Assembly (NCBI GenBank): GCA_947600065.1
Contig: CANQFZ010000011.1
Coordinates: 1 to 43,856, forward strand
Source: an uncultured Clostridia bacterium
GTDB taxonomy: Bacteria; Bacillota; Clostridia; Oscillospirales; Ruminococcaceae
Length of the DNA stretch: 43,856 bases
Direction: 5' to 3'
Shown: piece by piece, positions 8,745-15,200 of the stretch
Layout: the number at the start of each line of letters is the position of its first letter
How positions within the stretch are numbered: the stretch's first letter is position 1
Translations under genes and position numbers: made by a program
The notes under the pieces: model-generated
Told to the model about the DNA's origin: nothing
Seen by the model: the letters and a program-made list of their open reading frames with translations, nothing else
Database searches by the model: none

Positions 8745-9839
8745 ATGAAATTAGGAATGGTAGGTCTTCCGAATGTCGGCAAGAGCACACTTTTTAACGC
8801 CCTGACAAATGCGGGCGCACAGTCCGCAAACTATCCTTTCTGCACGATAGAGCCGAATGTCGGAATAGTGAGCGTGCCCGATGAAAGGCTTGATAAATTA
8901 GCCGAAATGTATCACCCGGAAAAATTTACGCCCGCAACGCTCGAATTTGTCGATATCGCGGGACTTGTAAAGGGCGCGTCTAAGGGCGAGGGCTTGGGAA
9001 ACAAGTTCTTGTCGAATATACGCGAAGTGGACGCGATAGTTCACGTTGTGCGCTGTTTTGAGGACGACAACATAATCCACGTTGACGGAAAGATCGGCGC
9101 AAAGCGCGATATTGAAACGATAAATCTCGAGCTTATCTTCTCCGACCTTGAAATTCTCGACAGGAGAATTGACCGCGCGAAAAAGGCAATGAAAGGTGAT
9201 AAGTCGCTTCAAAAGGAAGTTGATTTCTTTGAGAGCCTTAAAGCTCACCTCGAAAACGGAAAGTCCGCGAGAAGCTACGACTATACCGACGAGGAGCGCG
9301 AAATGCTCCGCGATACGCCGCTTTTGTCAAATAAGCCCGTTATCTACGCCGCTAATCTGTCCGAAAACGACTTTAAAAACGGCGTTGAAAATAACGAGCA
9401 ATATAAAGCCGTTGCCGAAATTGCCAAAGAAGAACACGCCGAAGTCCTGCCTATCTGCGCGCAGACTGAGGCGGAAATTGCCGACCTGTCGGACGAGGAA
9501 AAAGAGCTGTTTCTGGCGGACATGAACCTCGAAAGCTCGGGTCTTGCGAGAATTATAAAAACAGGCTACAGACTGCTGGGGCTTATTTCGTTTTTGACGG
9601 CGGGAACTCCCGAAGTCCGCGCCTGGACCATAACCAAAGGCACGAAAGCTCCGCAGGCGGCGGGAAAGATCCACACCGACTTTGAAAAAGGCTTTATCCG
9701 CGCGGAAATAGTCGGGTTCGACGACCTTATGGCTTGCGGCTCAATGGCTGCCGCAAAGGAAAAAGGTCTTATCAGGCTCGAAGGAAAGGACTATGTTATG
9801 CAGGACGGCGACGTTACGCTGTTCAGATTCAACGTTTGA
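8745..9839 (+). CDS. ychF: Redox- and ribosome-associated ATPase YchF (Obg family)
   Basis: A 364-residue cytosolic P-loop NTPase of the TRAFAC/Obg group. The Walker A motif GLPNVGKST is at residues about 6-14, followed by the YchF-type G2/G3 region with DIAGLVKGA near residue 66, a helical insertion, and a C-terminal TGS-like domain (from about residue 280) containing TAGTPEVRAWTITKGTKAPQ. Family members bind ATP in preference to GTP and interact with ribosomes; that is family knowledge, not visible here. Length matches the usual 360-367 residues. It has its own promoter. The NERD-domain gene begins 15 bp after the stop and is probably cotranscribed. Confidence 0.97.
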   Translation: MKLGMVGLPNVGKSTLFNALTNAGAQSANYPFCTIEPNVGIVSVPDERLDKLAEMYHPEKFTPATLEFVDIAGLVKGASKGEGLGNKFLSNIREVDAIVHVVRCFEDDNIIHVDGKIGAKRDIETINLELIFSDLEILDRRIDRAKKAMKGDKSLQKEVDFFESLKAHLENGKSARSYDYTDEEREMLRDTPLLSNKPVIYAANLSENDFKNGVENNEQYKAVAEIAKEEHAEVLPICAQTEAEIADLSDEEKELFLADMNLESSGLARIIKTGYRLLGLISFLTAGTPEVRAWTITKGTKAPQAAGKIHTDFEKGFIRAEIVGFDDLMACGSMAAAKEKGLIRLEGKDYVMQDGDVTLFRFNV

Positions 9840-9854
9840 CCGAGAGGTGAATTA

Positions 9855-10595
9855 GTGAAGAACGTCATTCGCTGTAGAAATACAAACAACAGAAAAATAG
9901 TAGGGCTTCTTGTCGCGCAGGTGATACTGGGAGTTATGCCCGTGCTTATGCTCATTGCGTTTGTAATGTTCAGGCTCTATGAGCACAAGGTCTTTGCGAT
10001 AATAACCATAATTCTCATCTTCCTTTGCAACACCGCGTATATGATAACCGCGCGGCGCTATAATATCCTCAACAGCGGGCGCAGAGGAGAAAAACAGCTT
10101 TATAAGCTGGTAAAGAAAATAAGCTCGAATTGTATTATTTTTGTCAATTTGCCTATCCGCTATAAATGCGGACGCTCCGAAGCCGACGCGCTTATATTAG
10201 GCGAAAAGGGCATTGTTATTATAGAAGCAAAGAACCATTCGGGTTCTATTTCGGGAAGCTGGCGCTCCGAAAAATGGACGCAATCCAAATATTATGCCAA
10301 CGGAAAAACAACCACTACCGAAATGGAAAATCCCATAAAGCAAATGCGCCGACAGCGCGACATTGTAAAGAGCATTTTCAATGCCGCAGGAGAGGACGTC
10401 TGGATAGACACCGTTCTTTATTTCTCTAATGAGAACGTAAGACTGAAACTAAGCCTGCGCGAAAACGACTATGTCTGCCAAGGCTCAAAGGAGCTTCAGA
10501 ACTTCCTCGCAAACTACAAATCGGGAAAGAATATCTCTCCAGAAAAAATAAAACGCTATGCAGAGATACTCAATGAAATGCGATTGAAGATATGA
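9855..10595 (+). CDS. NERD-domain membrane protein
   Basis: A 246-residue protein starting at GTG, with GAGAGGTG just upstream. Two membrane spans lie at about residues 16-40 and 46-66. A NERD (nuclease-related) domain follows: GEKQLYKLVKK near residue 81, the core EADALILGEKGIVIIEAKNH near 109-128, and a conserved W/K-rich segment after it. The E-x-K pattern in IIEAKN resembles the catalytic core of PD-(D/E)XK nucleases, and the family is thought to process DNA, but activity is not established. Its cytosolic NERD part would be tethered to the membrane. It is next to ychF by short spacing. A CAGACTG-type hairpin element begins two bases after its stop and may act as its terminator. Confidence 0.85.
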   Translation: MKNVIRCRNTNNRKIVGLLVAQVILGVMPVLMLIAFVMFRLYEHKVFAIITIILIFLCNTAYMITARRYNILNSGRRGEKQLYKLVKKISSNCIIFVNLPIRYKCGRSEADALILGEKGIVIIEAKNHSGSISGSWRSEKWTQSKYYANGKTTTTEMENPIKQMRRQRDIVKSIFNAAGEDVWIDTVLYFSNENVRLKLSLRENDYVCQGSKELQNFLANYKSGKNISPEKIKRYAEILNEMRLKI

Positions 10596-10596
10596 C

Positions 10597-10688
10597 ATTC
10601 AGACTGTTGATAAAGCCCCGTCTGCGTTGGTTGTCCGCCTTTGGCGGATAACTATACGACGTAGATGGGCTTTCTCTACAGTCTGAAT
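10597..10688. repeat. CAGACTG-type terminal-inverted-repeat element, copy 1
   Basis: The ends ATTCAGACTG and CAGTCTGAAT are perfectly inverted; pairing continues imperfectly through ATAAAGCCCCGTCT and its partner AGATGGGCTTTCTCT. An internal hairpin, TCCGCC with GGCGGA, lies in the middle. The same ends occur at 28003-28106 with a different interior, and the right end alone at 13427-13454. It could be a terminator or a small nonautonomous mobile element. Confidence 0.75.
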
Positions 10689-10733
10689 TTTTAGTTTTTA
10701 TAAAGTATACTTATAGTTTAAAACAGACATTTG

Positions 10734-10871
10734 TTTTCAACAAATTCAACTGTATTATCTGTTGATAACTGCCGAAAATTTGTAAATTATATGCGGTTTT
10801 CAACGAAAAACGTCTGACGCGTGCCAAATTGCTGTTTTTCGTGTTGAAAACATTGTTGATAACGTTGAAAA
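10734..10871. other. Cluster of six DnaA-box-like 9-mers away from dnaA
   Basis: TTTTCAACA at 10734-10742 (+) and 10842-10850 (-); TTATCAACA at 10760-10768 (-) and 10854-10862 (-); TTTTCAACG at 10797-10805 (+) and 10863-10871 (-). Two of them differ from the classical TTATCCACA at one position only. The same 9-mer family clusters around dnaA. Six in 138 bp is a marked enrichment. It may be an accessory initiator-binding site or a part of the origin. Confidence 0.5.
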
Positions 10872-10957
10872 GTTATACGGACAAATTGTATATTTTCAAG
10901 GACAATAATTTGTGTATAATACCACTTGACATTGAAAAAACGGATTCTTTGCGCTTC

Positions 10958-10992
10958 TAGAGGCTAGAAGCTAGAAGCAAGAGGCAAGAAGA
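10958..10992 (+). repeat. Heptanucleotide array, C type, five units
   Basis: Units TAGAGGC, TAGAAGC, TAGAAGC, AAGAGGC and AAGAAGA. Four of five units end in C. It directly precedes GTTTTGAGCGG, the left edge of the multi-hairpin element, as also happens near 16502. Confidence 0.9.
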
Positions 10993-11280
10993 TGTTTTGA
11001 GCGGAGAACAACGTTTTCTTTTAAAACAACTAAACGGGCGTCGCACAAAAGTTTTTTGAAAAGGAGCTTGAGGGAAAACTTTTTTTCAAAAAAGTTTTCC
11101 CTCAATAACGCTTCAAAGAAGCGCATCAGGTTAAATGCCTTCGGCATTAAACCTGGGGTGCGGGGAAAACAAGAGTTTTCCCCGCATTTTCAAATTTAAA
11201 ACGTAGTTTTAAATTTGAAAATTATGAAACAACATTTGAGAGGGTAACAGCCTTAGAAATAGATTTACCTTAGAGCGGAA
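10993..11280. repeat. Multi-hairpin intergenic element (copy B, most complete)
   Basis: After TTTTGAGCGG come, in order: a long hairpin 11068-11085/11088-11105 (18 bp, stem TTGAGGGAAAACTTTTTT); a short GCTTC/GAAGC hairpin at 11110-11122; an AGGTTAAATGCC/GGCATTAAACCT hairpin near 11128-11154; an 11-bp stem 11160-11170/11175-11185 with loop AAGA; and a 17-bp stem 11186-11202/11206-11222 with loop GTA. Copies or parts occur at 1-129, 16509-16698 and (inverted) 41590-41835. No protein-coding potential is evident. Confidence 0.85.
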
Positions 11281-11475
11281 AATAAAGTATGTTTAGATTA
11301 TTAACAGTGATAAACGAGAGGACAACTTTTCGGCTGTTACTGCATACAGCCATTGTGTATACTGTCATCTGCCAACATGGTGGATGCTGGGCGCGCCGGC
11401 GCCCCGAGCCCCGCCTGTTGTCAGTTGACAATTGACAAGGTACAGTATGCAGTAACAACCGATAGGTTGTCAAAT

Positions 11476-11520
11476 GAATATAACATATAAAAAGAGGTAA
11501 GGGTTTAAACTCTTACCTCT
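11476..11520. repeat. AATATAACATATAAAAAG hairpin, version 1
   Basis: After the shared lead AATATAACATATAAAA, AGAGGTAAG (11493-11501) pairs with CTTACCTCT (11512-11520). The sister copy at 11700-11746 has AGAGGCTAG pairing with CTAGCCTCT, so two stem positions changed on both sides. Confidence 0.75.
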
Positions 11521-11580
11521 AAAAGAGTATCTATCTAAATATCGTTATCTCGCTCTATCCCCCTAACCCCCTTCCCCTTC

Positions 11581-11615
11581 TAGAGGTTAGAAGTTAGAAG
11601 TAAGAGGTAAGAATT
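11581..11615 (+). repeat. Heptanucleotide array, T type, five units
   Basis: Units TAGAGGT, TAGAAGT, TAGAAGT, AAGAGGT and AAGAATT. It is the same array as at 10958-10992, with T in place of C at the seventh base of the first four units. Confidence 0.9.
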
Positions 11616-11699
11616 TCAAGGAGCTTTTGGAATATAAAGTTTTTTGGTTTTCGGAAAAAGAAACTAGGGGCTAGAGTTTAAGCCGAAAGGCTGTCCGCT

Positions 11700-11746
11700 G
11701 AATATAACATATAAAAAGAGGCTAGGGGTTAAAACTCTAGCCTCTT
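11700..11746. repeat. AATATAACATATAAAAAG hairpin, version 2
   Basis: AAGAGGCTAG (11716-11725) pairs perfectly with CTAGCCTCTT (11737-11746), 11-nt loop. Compensatory partner of the hairpin at 11476-11520. Confidence 0.75.
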
Positions 11747-11798
11747 GCTTCTGATCTCTAGCTTCTAGAAGCTTACCTCTTACCTCTAACTTCTGAAA

Positions 11799-13247
11799 TT
11801 ATGCCTCGGACGGCACGGCGGTTGTTTCAATATTATCCTCGGGCTTGCTGCGGTCGTTTTCCCAGTGTTCTTCAAATTCGGTTATGGACATGGGCTTTGC
11901 GAAATAGAACCCCTGTACCATTCCGCAGTGTATCTTTCTCAAAAACTCGATCTGGTCTTTCGTTTCAATGCCCTCGGAAATAACGTTCATGTCGAGGTTT
12001 TTCGCTAAATCAACGACAGACGAAATTACCGCTCTGCCGCGCGAAGAATTTACCGTGCCGTTAAAGAACTCTCTGTCGATTTTCAGAACGTCCGCGGGAA
12101 TGTCCTTTAAGATATTAAGCGAGGAATATCCCGTTCCGAAATCGTCTATTGACAGCTTAAAGCCCAGCTCGTGGAGCTTGTGCAATATCTTAAGCATAAG
12201 CTCGGTGTCGTCTGTGAAAACGCTTTCCGTTACTTCAAGCTCTATAAACCCATACGGTATCTCATACTTATCGACAATTTCCCTAAGCCGCCAAATATAA
12301 TTATCGGCATTTATATGAAGCCTCGACTGGTTTACCGAAATGACAATGGGAGTTATGCCGCAGTCGAGCCATTTTCGCATAAGTTTGCAAACTTCTTCGA
12401 GAATAAAGAAATCAAGCTCAACTACAAATCCGTTCTTTTCGGCAATAGGTATAAAACTTCCGGGGAGCATAAATCCAAATTCTTTGCTGTCCCAGCGTAT
12501 AAGGGCTTCCGCTCCGCAGACCCTTCCGCGCTCTGTGTCATATTTCGGCTGGAGATAACATAAAAACTCTCCGTGTTCCAGAGCCCGCGGCATTGCATTT
12601 TCGATGTCCTTTTCGCGTATAGAGGCGTCGCGAATCTTTCCGTCATAAAATGCGACCTGGCTCGAATGTAAATTCTTTACCGTCTTTTTTGCAAGCTTAC
12701 AGCGATCCACCGCCACAGCCATATCTACTTTTCCGTTTTCGTCCTTGCAGTCTCCCAGTCGGCAAACCCCCGCGCTGAATGTCATGGGGTATTTTCCGAA
12801 AATGGAATTTCTCCGTTCAAATTCTGCGAAGATACTTTTCAGACGGTCTTCAAGCTCGTTGTTCGCGGCTTTTTCCAAAAATATGGCAAAATTGTCCTCG
12901 GATATTCTCGCAACGTCCTCGCCGGGTCTAAGACAGTCTGCTATGGTATTATGAAATCTCGAAAGTATCCTGTCGCCTTCTTCATAACCGAAACGGTCGT
13001 TTATAAGCTTAAATCTGTCGATATCTATGACCGCCATTTCCCATTTTTCGGCGGGAAGTTTTTTAAGGGAATTTTCACAGTCCTCGAAAAAACGACTTTT
13101 GGTTTTTCCTCCCGTCAGTTTATCTACTTCGCTGTCGCGGCGTCTTATGTGACTGAAAAAAACAAACAGTATTATAACCGCCGCAACAAGCGCCAATACG
13201 ACAGACGAAAGTATTATAAATACCGTTAGTTCATTATTTTCGGGCAT
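11799..13247 (-). CDS. EAL-domain cyclic-di-GMP phosphodiesterase with degenerate GGDEF domain
   Basis: A 482-residue protein with an N-terminal membrane span (about residues 8-31), a GGDEF-type domain (about 40-205) and an EAL domain (about 215-460). The diguanylate cyclase signature is replaced by SEDNF at 116-120, so cyclase activity is unlikely; it may still bind GTP and regulate. The EAL domain looks catalytically complete: E247-A-L, N306, E337/E339, DDFGTGYSS at 368-376, K389, E425 and the QGF motif at 445. It should hydrolyse c-di-GMP at the cytosolic membrane face. The start has GGGGGAGG upstream on the minus strand, and a good promoter lies at 13476-13504. It is divergent from the GH13 gene and bounded by repeats on both sides. 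Confidence 0.92.
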   Translation of the reverse strand: MPENNELTVFIILSSVVLALVAAVIILFVFFSHIRRRDSEVDKLTGGKTKSRFFEDCENSLKKLPAEKWEMAVIDIDRFKLINDRFGYEEGDRILSRFHNTIADCLRPGEDVARISEDNFAIFLEKAANNELEDRLKSIFAEFERRNSIFGKYPMTFSAGVCRLGDCKDENGKVDMAVAVDRCKLAKKTVKNLHSSQVAFYDGKIRDASIREKDIENAMPRALEHGEFLCYLQPKYDTERGRVCGAEALIRWDSKEFGFMLPGSFIPIAEKNGFVVELDFFILEEVCKLMRKWLDCGITPIVISVNQSRLHINADNYIWRLREIVDKYEIPYGFIELEVTESVFTDDTELMLKILHKLHELGFKLSIDDFGTGYSSLNILKDIPADVLKIDREFFNGTVNSSRGRAVISSVVDLAKNLDMNVISEGIETKDQIEFLRKIHCGMVQGFYFAKPMSITEFEEHWENDRSKPEDNIETTAVPSEA

Positions 13248-13265
13248 AAGACCGCCTCCCCCATC

Positions 13266-13300
13266 CAGAGGTTAGAAATTAGAGGTAAGAGGTTAGAGCT
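13266..13300 (+). repeat. Heptanucleotide array, T type, five units
   Basis: Units CAGAGGT, TAGAAAT, TAGAGGT, AAGAGGT and TAGAGCT, just upstream of the EAL gene start. The remaining 13301-13475 holds an inverted heptad fragment (near 13335), a GCATTATCCG hairpin fragment and the CAGACTG element end, with no gene. Confidence 0.85.
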
Positions 13301-13426
13301 TTAAAGAAAATGTTGTTCAATTTTCGTAAATATTCTAGCCTCTTTCTCTGAAAAACAAATAACTTTAATTTTAAAATCACATTTGACTTCTTACAGCATT
13401 ATCCGACTTCGTCGGAAAACGCTACA

Positions 13427-13454
13427 CAGCAGATGGGGCTTTATATACAGTCTG
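13427..13454. repeat. CAGACTG-type element, right end only
   Basis: CAGCAGATGGGGCTTTATATACAGTCTG matches in two blocks (AGATGGGGCTTT and ACAGTCTG) the right ends of the elements at 10597-10688 and 28003-28106. The left end is missing. Confidence 0.6.
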
Positions 13455-13475
13455 CCCCCATATTTACCTATTATC

Positions 13476-13504
13476 ATTATAACATTTACACTACAGTATT
13501 TCAA
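13476..13504 (-). promoter_or_regulatory. Sigma-A promoter for the EAL-domain gene
   Basis: On the minus strand, TTGAAA (13504-13499), a 17-bp spacer and TATAAT (13481-13476). The transcript would have a leader of about 220 nt crossing the CAGACTG fragment and the heptad array. Confidence 0.75.
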
Positions 13505-13574
13505 GATGTGTGAATAAAAATGTACTTTTTAGTTAAATTTATTTTTTTATTTTAGGCAATTTATACAAAATGGC

Positions 13575-13603
13575 TTGACAAAATCCTTAAAATATGGTAA
13601 TAT
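13575..13603 (+). promoter_or_regulatory. Sigma-A promoter for the GH13 gene
   Basis: TTGACA at 13575-13580, 17-bp spacer, TAATAT at 13598-13603. The start codon lies 55 bp downstream. Confidence 0.8.
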
Positions 13604-13658
13604 TTTAGTGTACTGTTTATTATAAAAAAGTGCAATTACAAAAAAGGAGATACAAAAA

Positions 13659-14978
13659 ATGAAATGGTATGAAAGCGCTGTATTCTATCACATCTATCCT
13701 ATAGGATATTTCGGCTGTCCGCGGCAAAACGACCGCACGAGCGAGCCTACTCACAAGATCTTGAAGCTCATCGACGATATCCCTCACATAAAAAAGCTCG
13801 GCTGTAACGCCGTTTATTTCGGACCTGTCTTTGAAAGCGTGGCTCACGGTTATGACACTATTGATTATAAAACCATAGACCGCCGTCTCGGAACTAACGA
13901 CGACTTTAAAAAGGTCTGCGAGGCGCTCCATGAAAACGACATAAAGGTAGTTCTTGACGGAGTTTTCAATCACGTAGGGCGCGACTTTACGGAGTTTATG
14001 GACGTTAGAGAACACAAGCTCGGAAGTTATAAAAAGGACTGGTTTCATGTACGCGAAGGCAACAGTCCCTATAACGACGGGTTTTATTATGAAGGCTGGG
14101 AAGGTCACTATGAGCTTGTAAAACTAAACCTCTACAATCCCGAAGTAAAGCAGTATCTCAAAGACGTTATAACGTTCTGGAAGAACGAATTCGGAATAGA
14201 CGGACTAAGGCTTGATGTGGCGTATTGTCTTGACAAGAACTTTTTAAAGGAACTTCGCGGTCACTGCAAGTGGCTTTCGGAGGACTTTTTCCTGCTCGGT
14301 GAAACGCTCCACGGGGATTATAACCAGTGGATGAACGACGAAATGCTCGACAGCGTAACTAACTATGAGTGCTATAAGGGCTTGTTCTCGAGCTTTAACG
14401 ACATGAATATGTTTGAAATCGCACATTCGATAAACAGGCAGTTTGGTTCGGAAAACTGGTGTCTTTACAGAGGAAAGCACCTTTATACATTCGTTGATAA
14501 CCATGATGTAACGAGGGTAGCTACTATCCTTAGAACAAAAGAACATCTCCCGCTTATTTATACGCTTATGTTTATGATGCCGGGAATACCGTCGGTCTAC
14601 TACGGGAGCGAGTTCGGGATAGAGGGCGACAAGCGCGGAGGCGGCGACGACGCTCTTCGTCCCGAGTTTAATGCCGAAAAGATGAAAAGCGAGGGTCACA
14701 GAGATCTTACGGAGCTTATAGGAAAGCTCGCTGAGATAGAAAAAGAGCACCCCGCCGCGTCTATGGGCGACTATAAGCAAATTCAGCTTACAAACAGGCA
14801 ATATGCGTTTTCGCGCTCGGCAGAAGGCGAAACGCTTATAACGGTTATAAATGCCGACGGCTCGCCATTTACCTTTAACGGCATGGGCGGCGAGGCGGAA
14901 AATCTTCTCACAGGGGAGAAGCAGGATCTTTCTAACCTTACACTTCCCGCGTTTTCATCGGGTGTTTTTAAAGTCTGA
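13659..14978 (+). CDS. GH13 alpha-amylase-family glycosidase
   Basis: A 439-residue cytosolic enzyme (no signal peptide) with a (beta/alpha)8 barrel. The four conserved GH13 regions are present: DGVFNHVG (region I), GLRLDV with nucleophile D186, GETLHG with acid/base E215, and FVDNHD with transition-state Asp D283. A C-terminal beta domain follows from about residue 370 (TVINADGSPFTFNG). It should hydrolyse or rearrange alpha-glucosidic bonds in intracellular maltodextrins or glycogen; exact specificity cannot be read. AAAGGAGA precedes the ATG. No sugar transporter or other glycan genes are adjacent, so it stands alone, flanked by repeats. Confidence 0.93.
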   Translation: MKWYESAVFYHIYPIGYFGCPRQNDRTSEPTHKILKLIDDIPHIKKLGCNAVYFGPVFESVAHGYDTIDYKTIDRRLGTNDDFKKVCEALHENDIKVVLDGVFNHVGRDFTEFMDVREHKLGSYKKDWFHVREGNSPYNDGFYYEGWEGHYELVKLNLYNPEVKQYLKDVITFWKNEFGIDGLRLDVAYCLDKNFLKELRGHCKWLSEDFFLLGETLHGDYNQWMNDEMLDSVTNYECYKGLFSSFNDMNMFEIAHSINRQFGSENWCLYRGKHLYTFVDNHDVTRVATILRTKEHLPLIYTLMFMMPGIPSVYYGSEFGIEGDKRGGGDDALRPEFNAEKMKSEGHRDLTELIGKLAEIEKEHPAASMGDYKQIQLTNRQYAFSRSAEGETLITVINADGSPFTFNGMGGEAENLLTGEKQDLSNLTLPAFSSGVFKV

Positions 14979-15200
14979 AGGTTTTTTGTGCCTATTGACT
15001 TAAAACAATATAAATCTATCCGCCGCAAGGCGGATACCTTCTGGAAGCTAGAAGCTAGAGGCCGGAAGCAAGAATTTGGATTTTAAAACCTAGCTTATTT
15101 TTATACGTTATATTCAGCGGACAACTATTCGACTATTACTGACTACTGTATATAACGTTCAATGCGTACACTGTCAATTGCCTACAGGGAGTTTTATGTT
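14979..15200. repeat. Repeat-module tract upstream of dprA
   Basis: No gene. It holds a TATCCGCC/GGCGGATA hairpin (15017-15036, loop GCAA), a heptad array (15042-15076), and, inverted, the AATATAACATATAAAAA module and the CCGAA-GGTTGTCC module, ending in TGTCAATTGCC. The last words run directly into the dprA ribosome-binding site. Confidence 0.75.
15042..15076 (+). repeat. Heptanucleotide array, C type, five units
   Basis: Units TGGAAGC, TAGAAGC, TAGAGGC, CGGAAGC and AAGAATT. The first four units all carry C at position seven. Confidence 0.85.

Larger units (their letters stand above)
11281..11798. repeat. Noncoding tract of mixed repeat modules
   Basis: No credible gene. It contains a module shared with 15100-15190 and 36340-36420 (words such as TGTCAATTGCC, GCATACAG and CCGAAAGGTTGT), a GC palindrome GGGCGC/GCGCCC near 11389-11404, two versions of a hairpin after AATATAACATATAAAAAGAGG (11476-11520 and 11700-11746), a five-unit heptad array at 11581-11615, a module resembling CAAGGAGCTTTTGGAA-TAAAG (11618-11650) also found at 16446-16475 and 16870-16900, and inverted heptads at 11747-11793. 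Confidence 0.75.

Noticed and set aside
10958-10992. Heptad arrays as a CRISPR array
   Set aside because: Units are 7 bp with no spacers, and no cas genes are present.
11270-11473. 67-residue minus-strand ORF in the repeat tract
   Set aside because: It is composed of module sequence (GC palindrome, CCGATAGGTTGT word) found elsewhere in noncoding DNA, has no convincing SD and no recognisable protein features.
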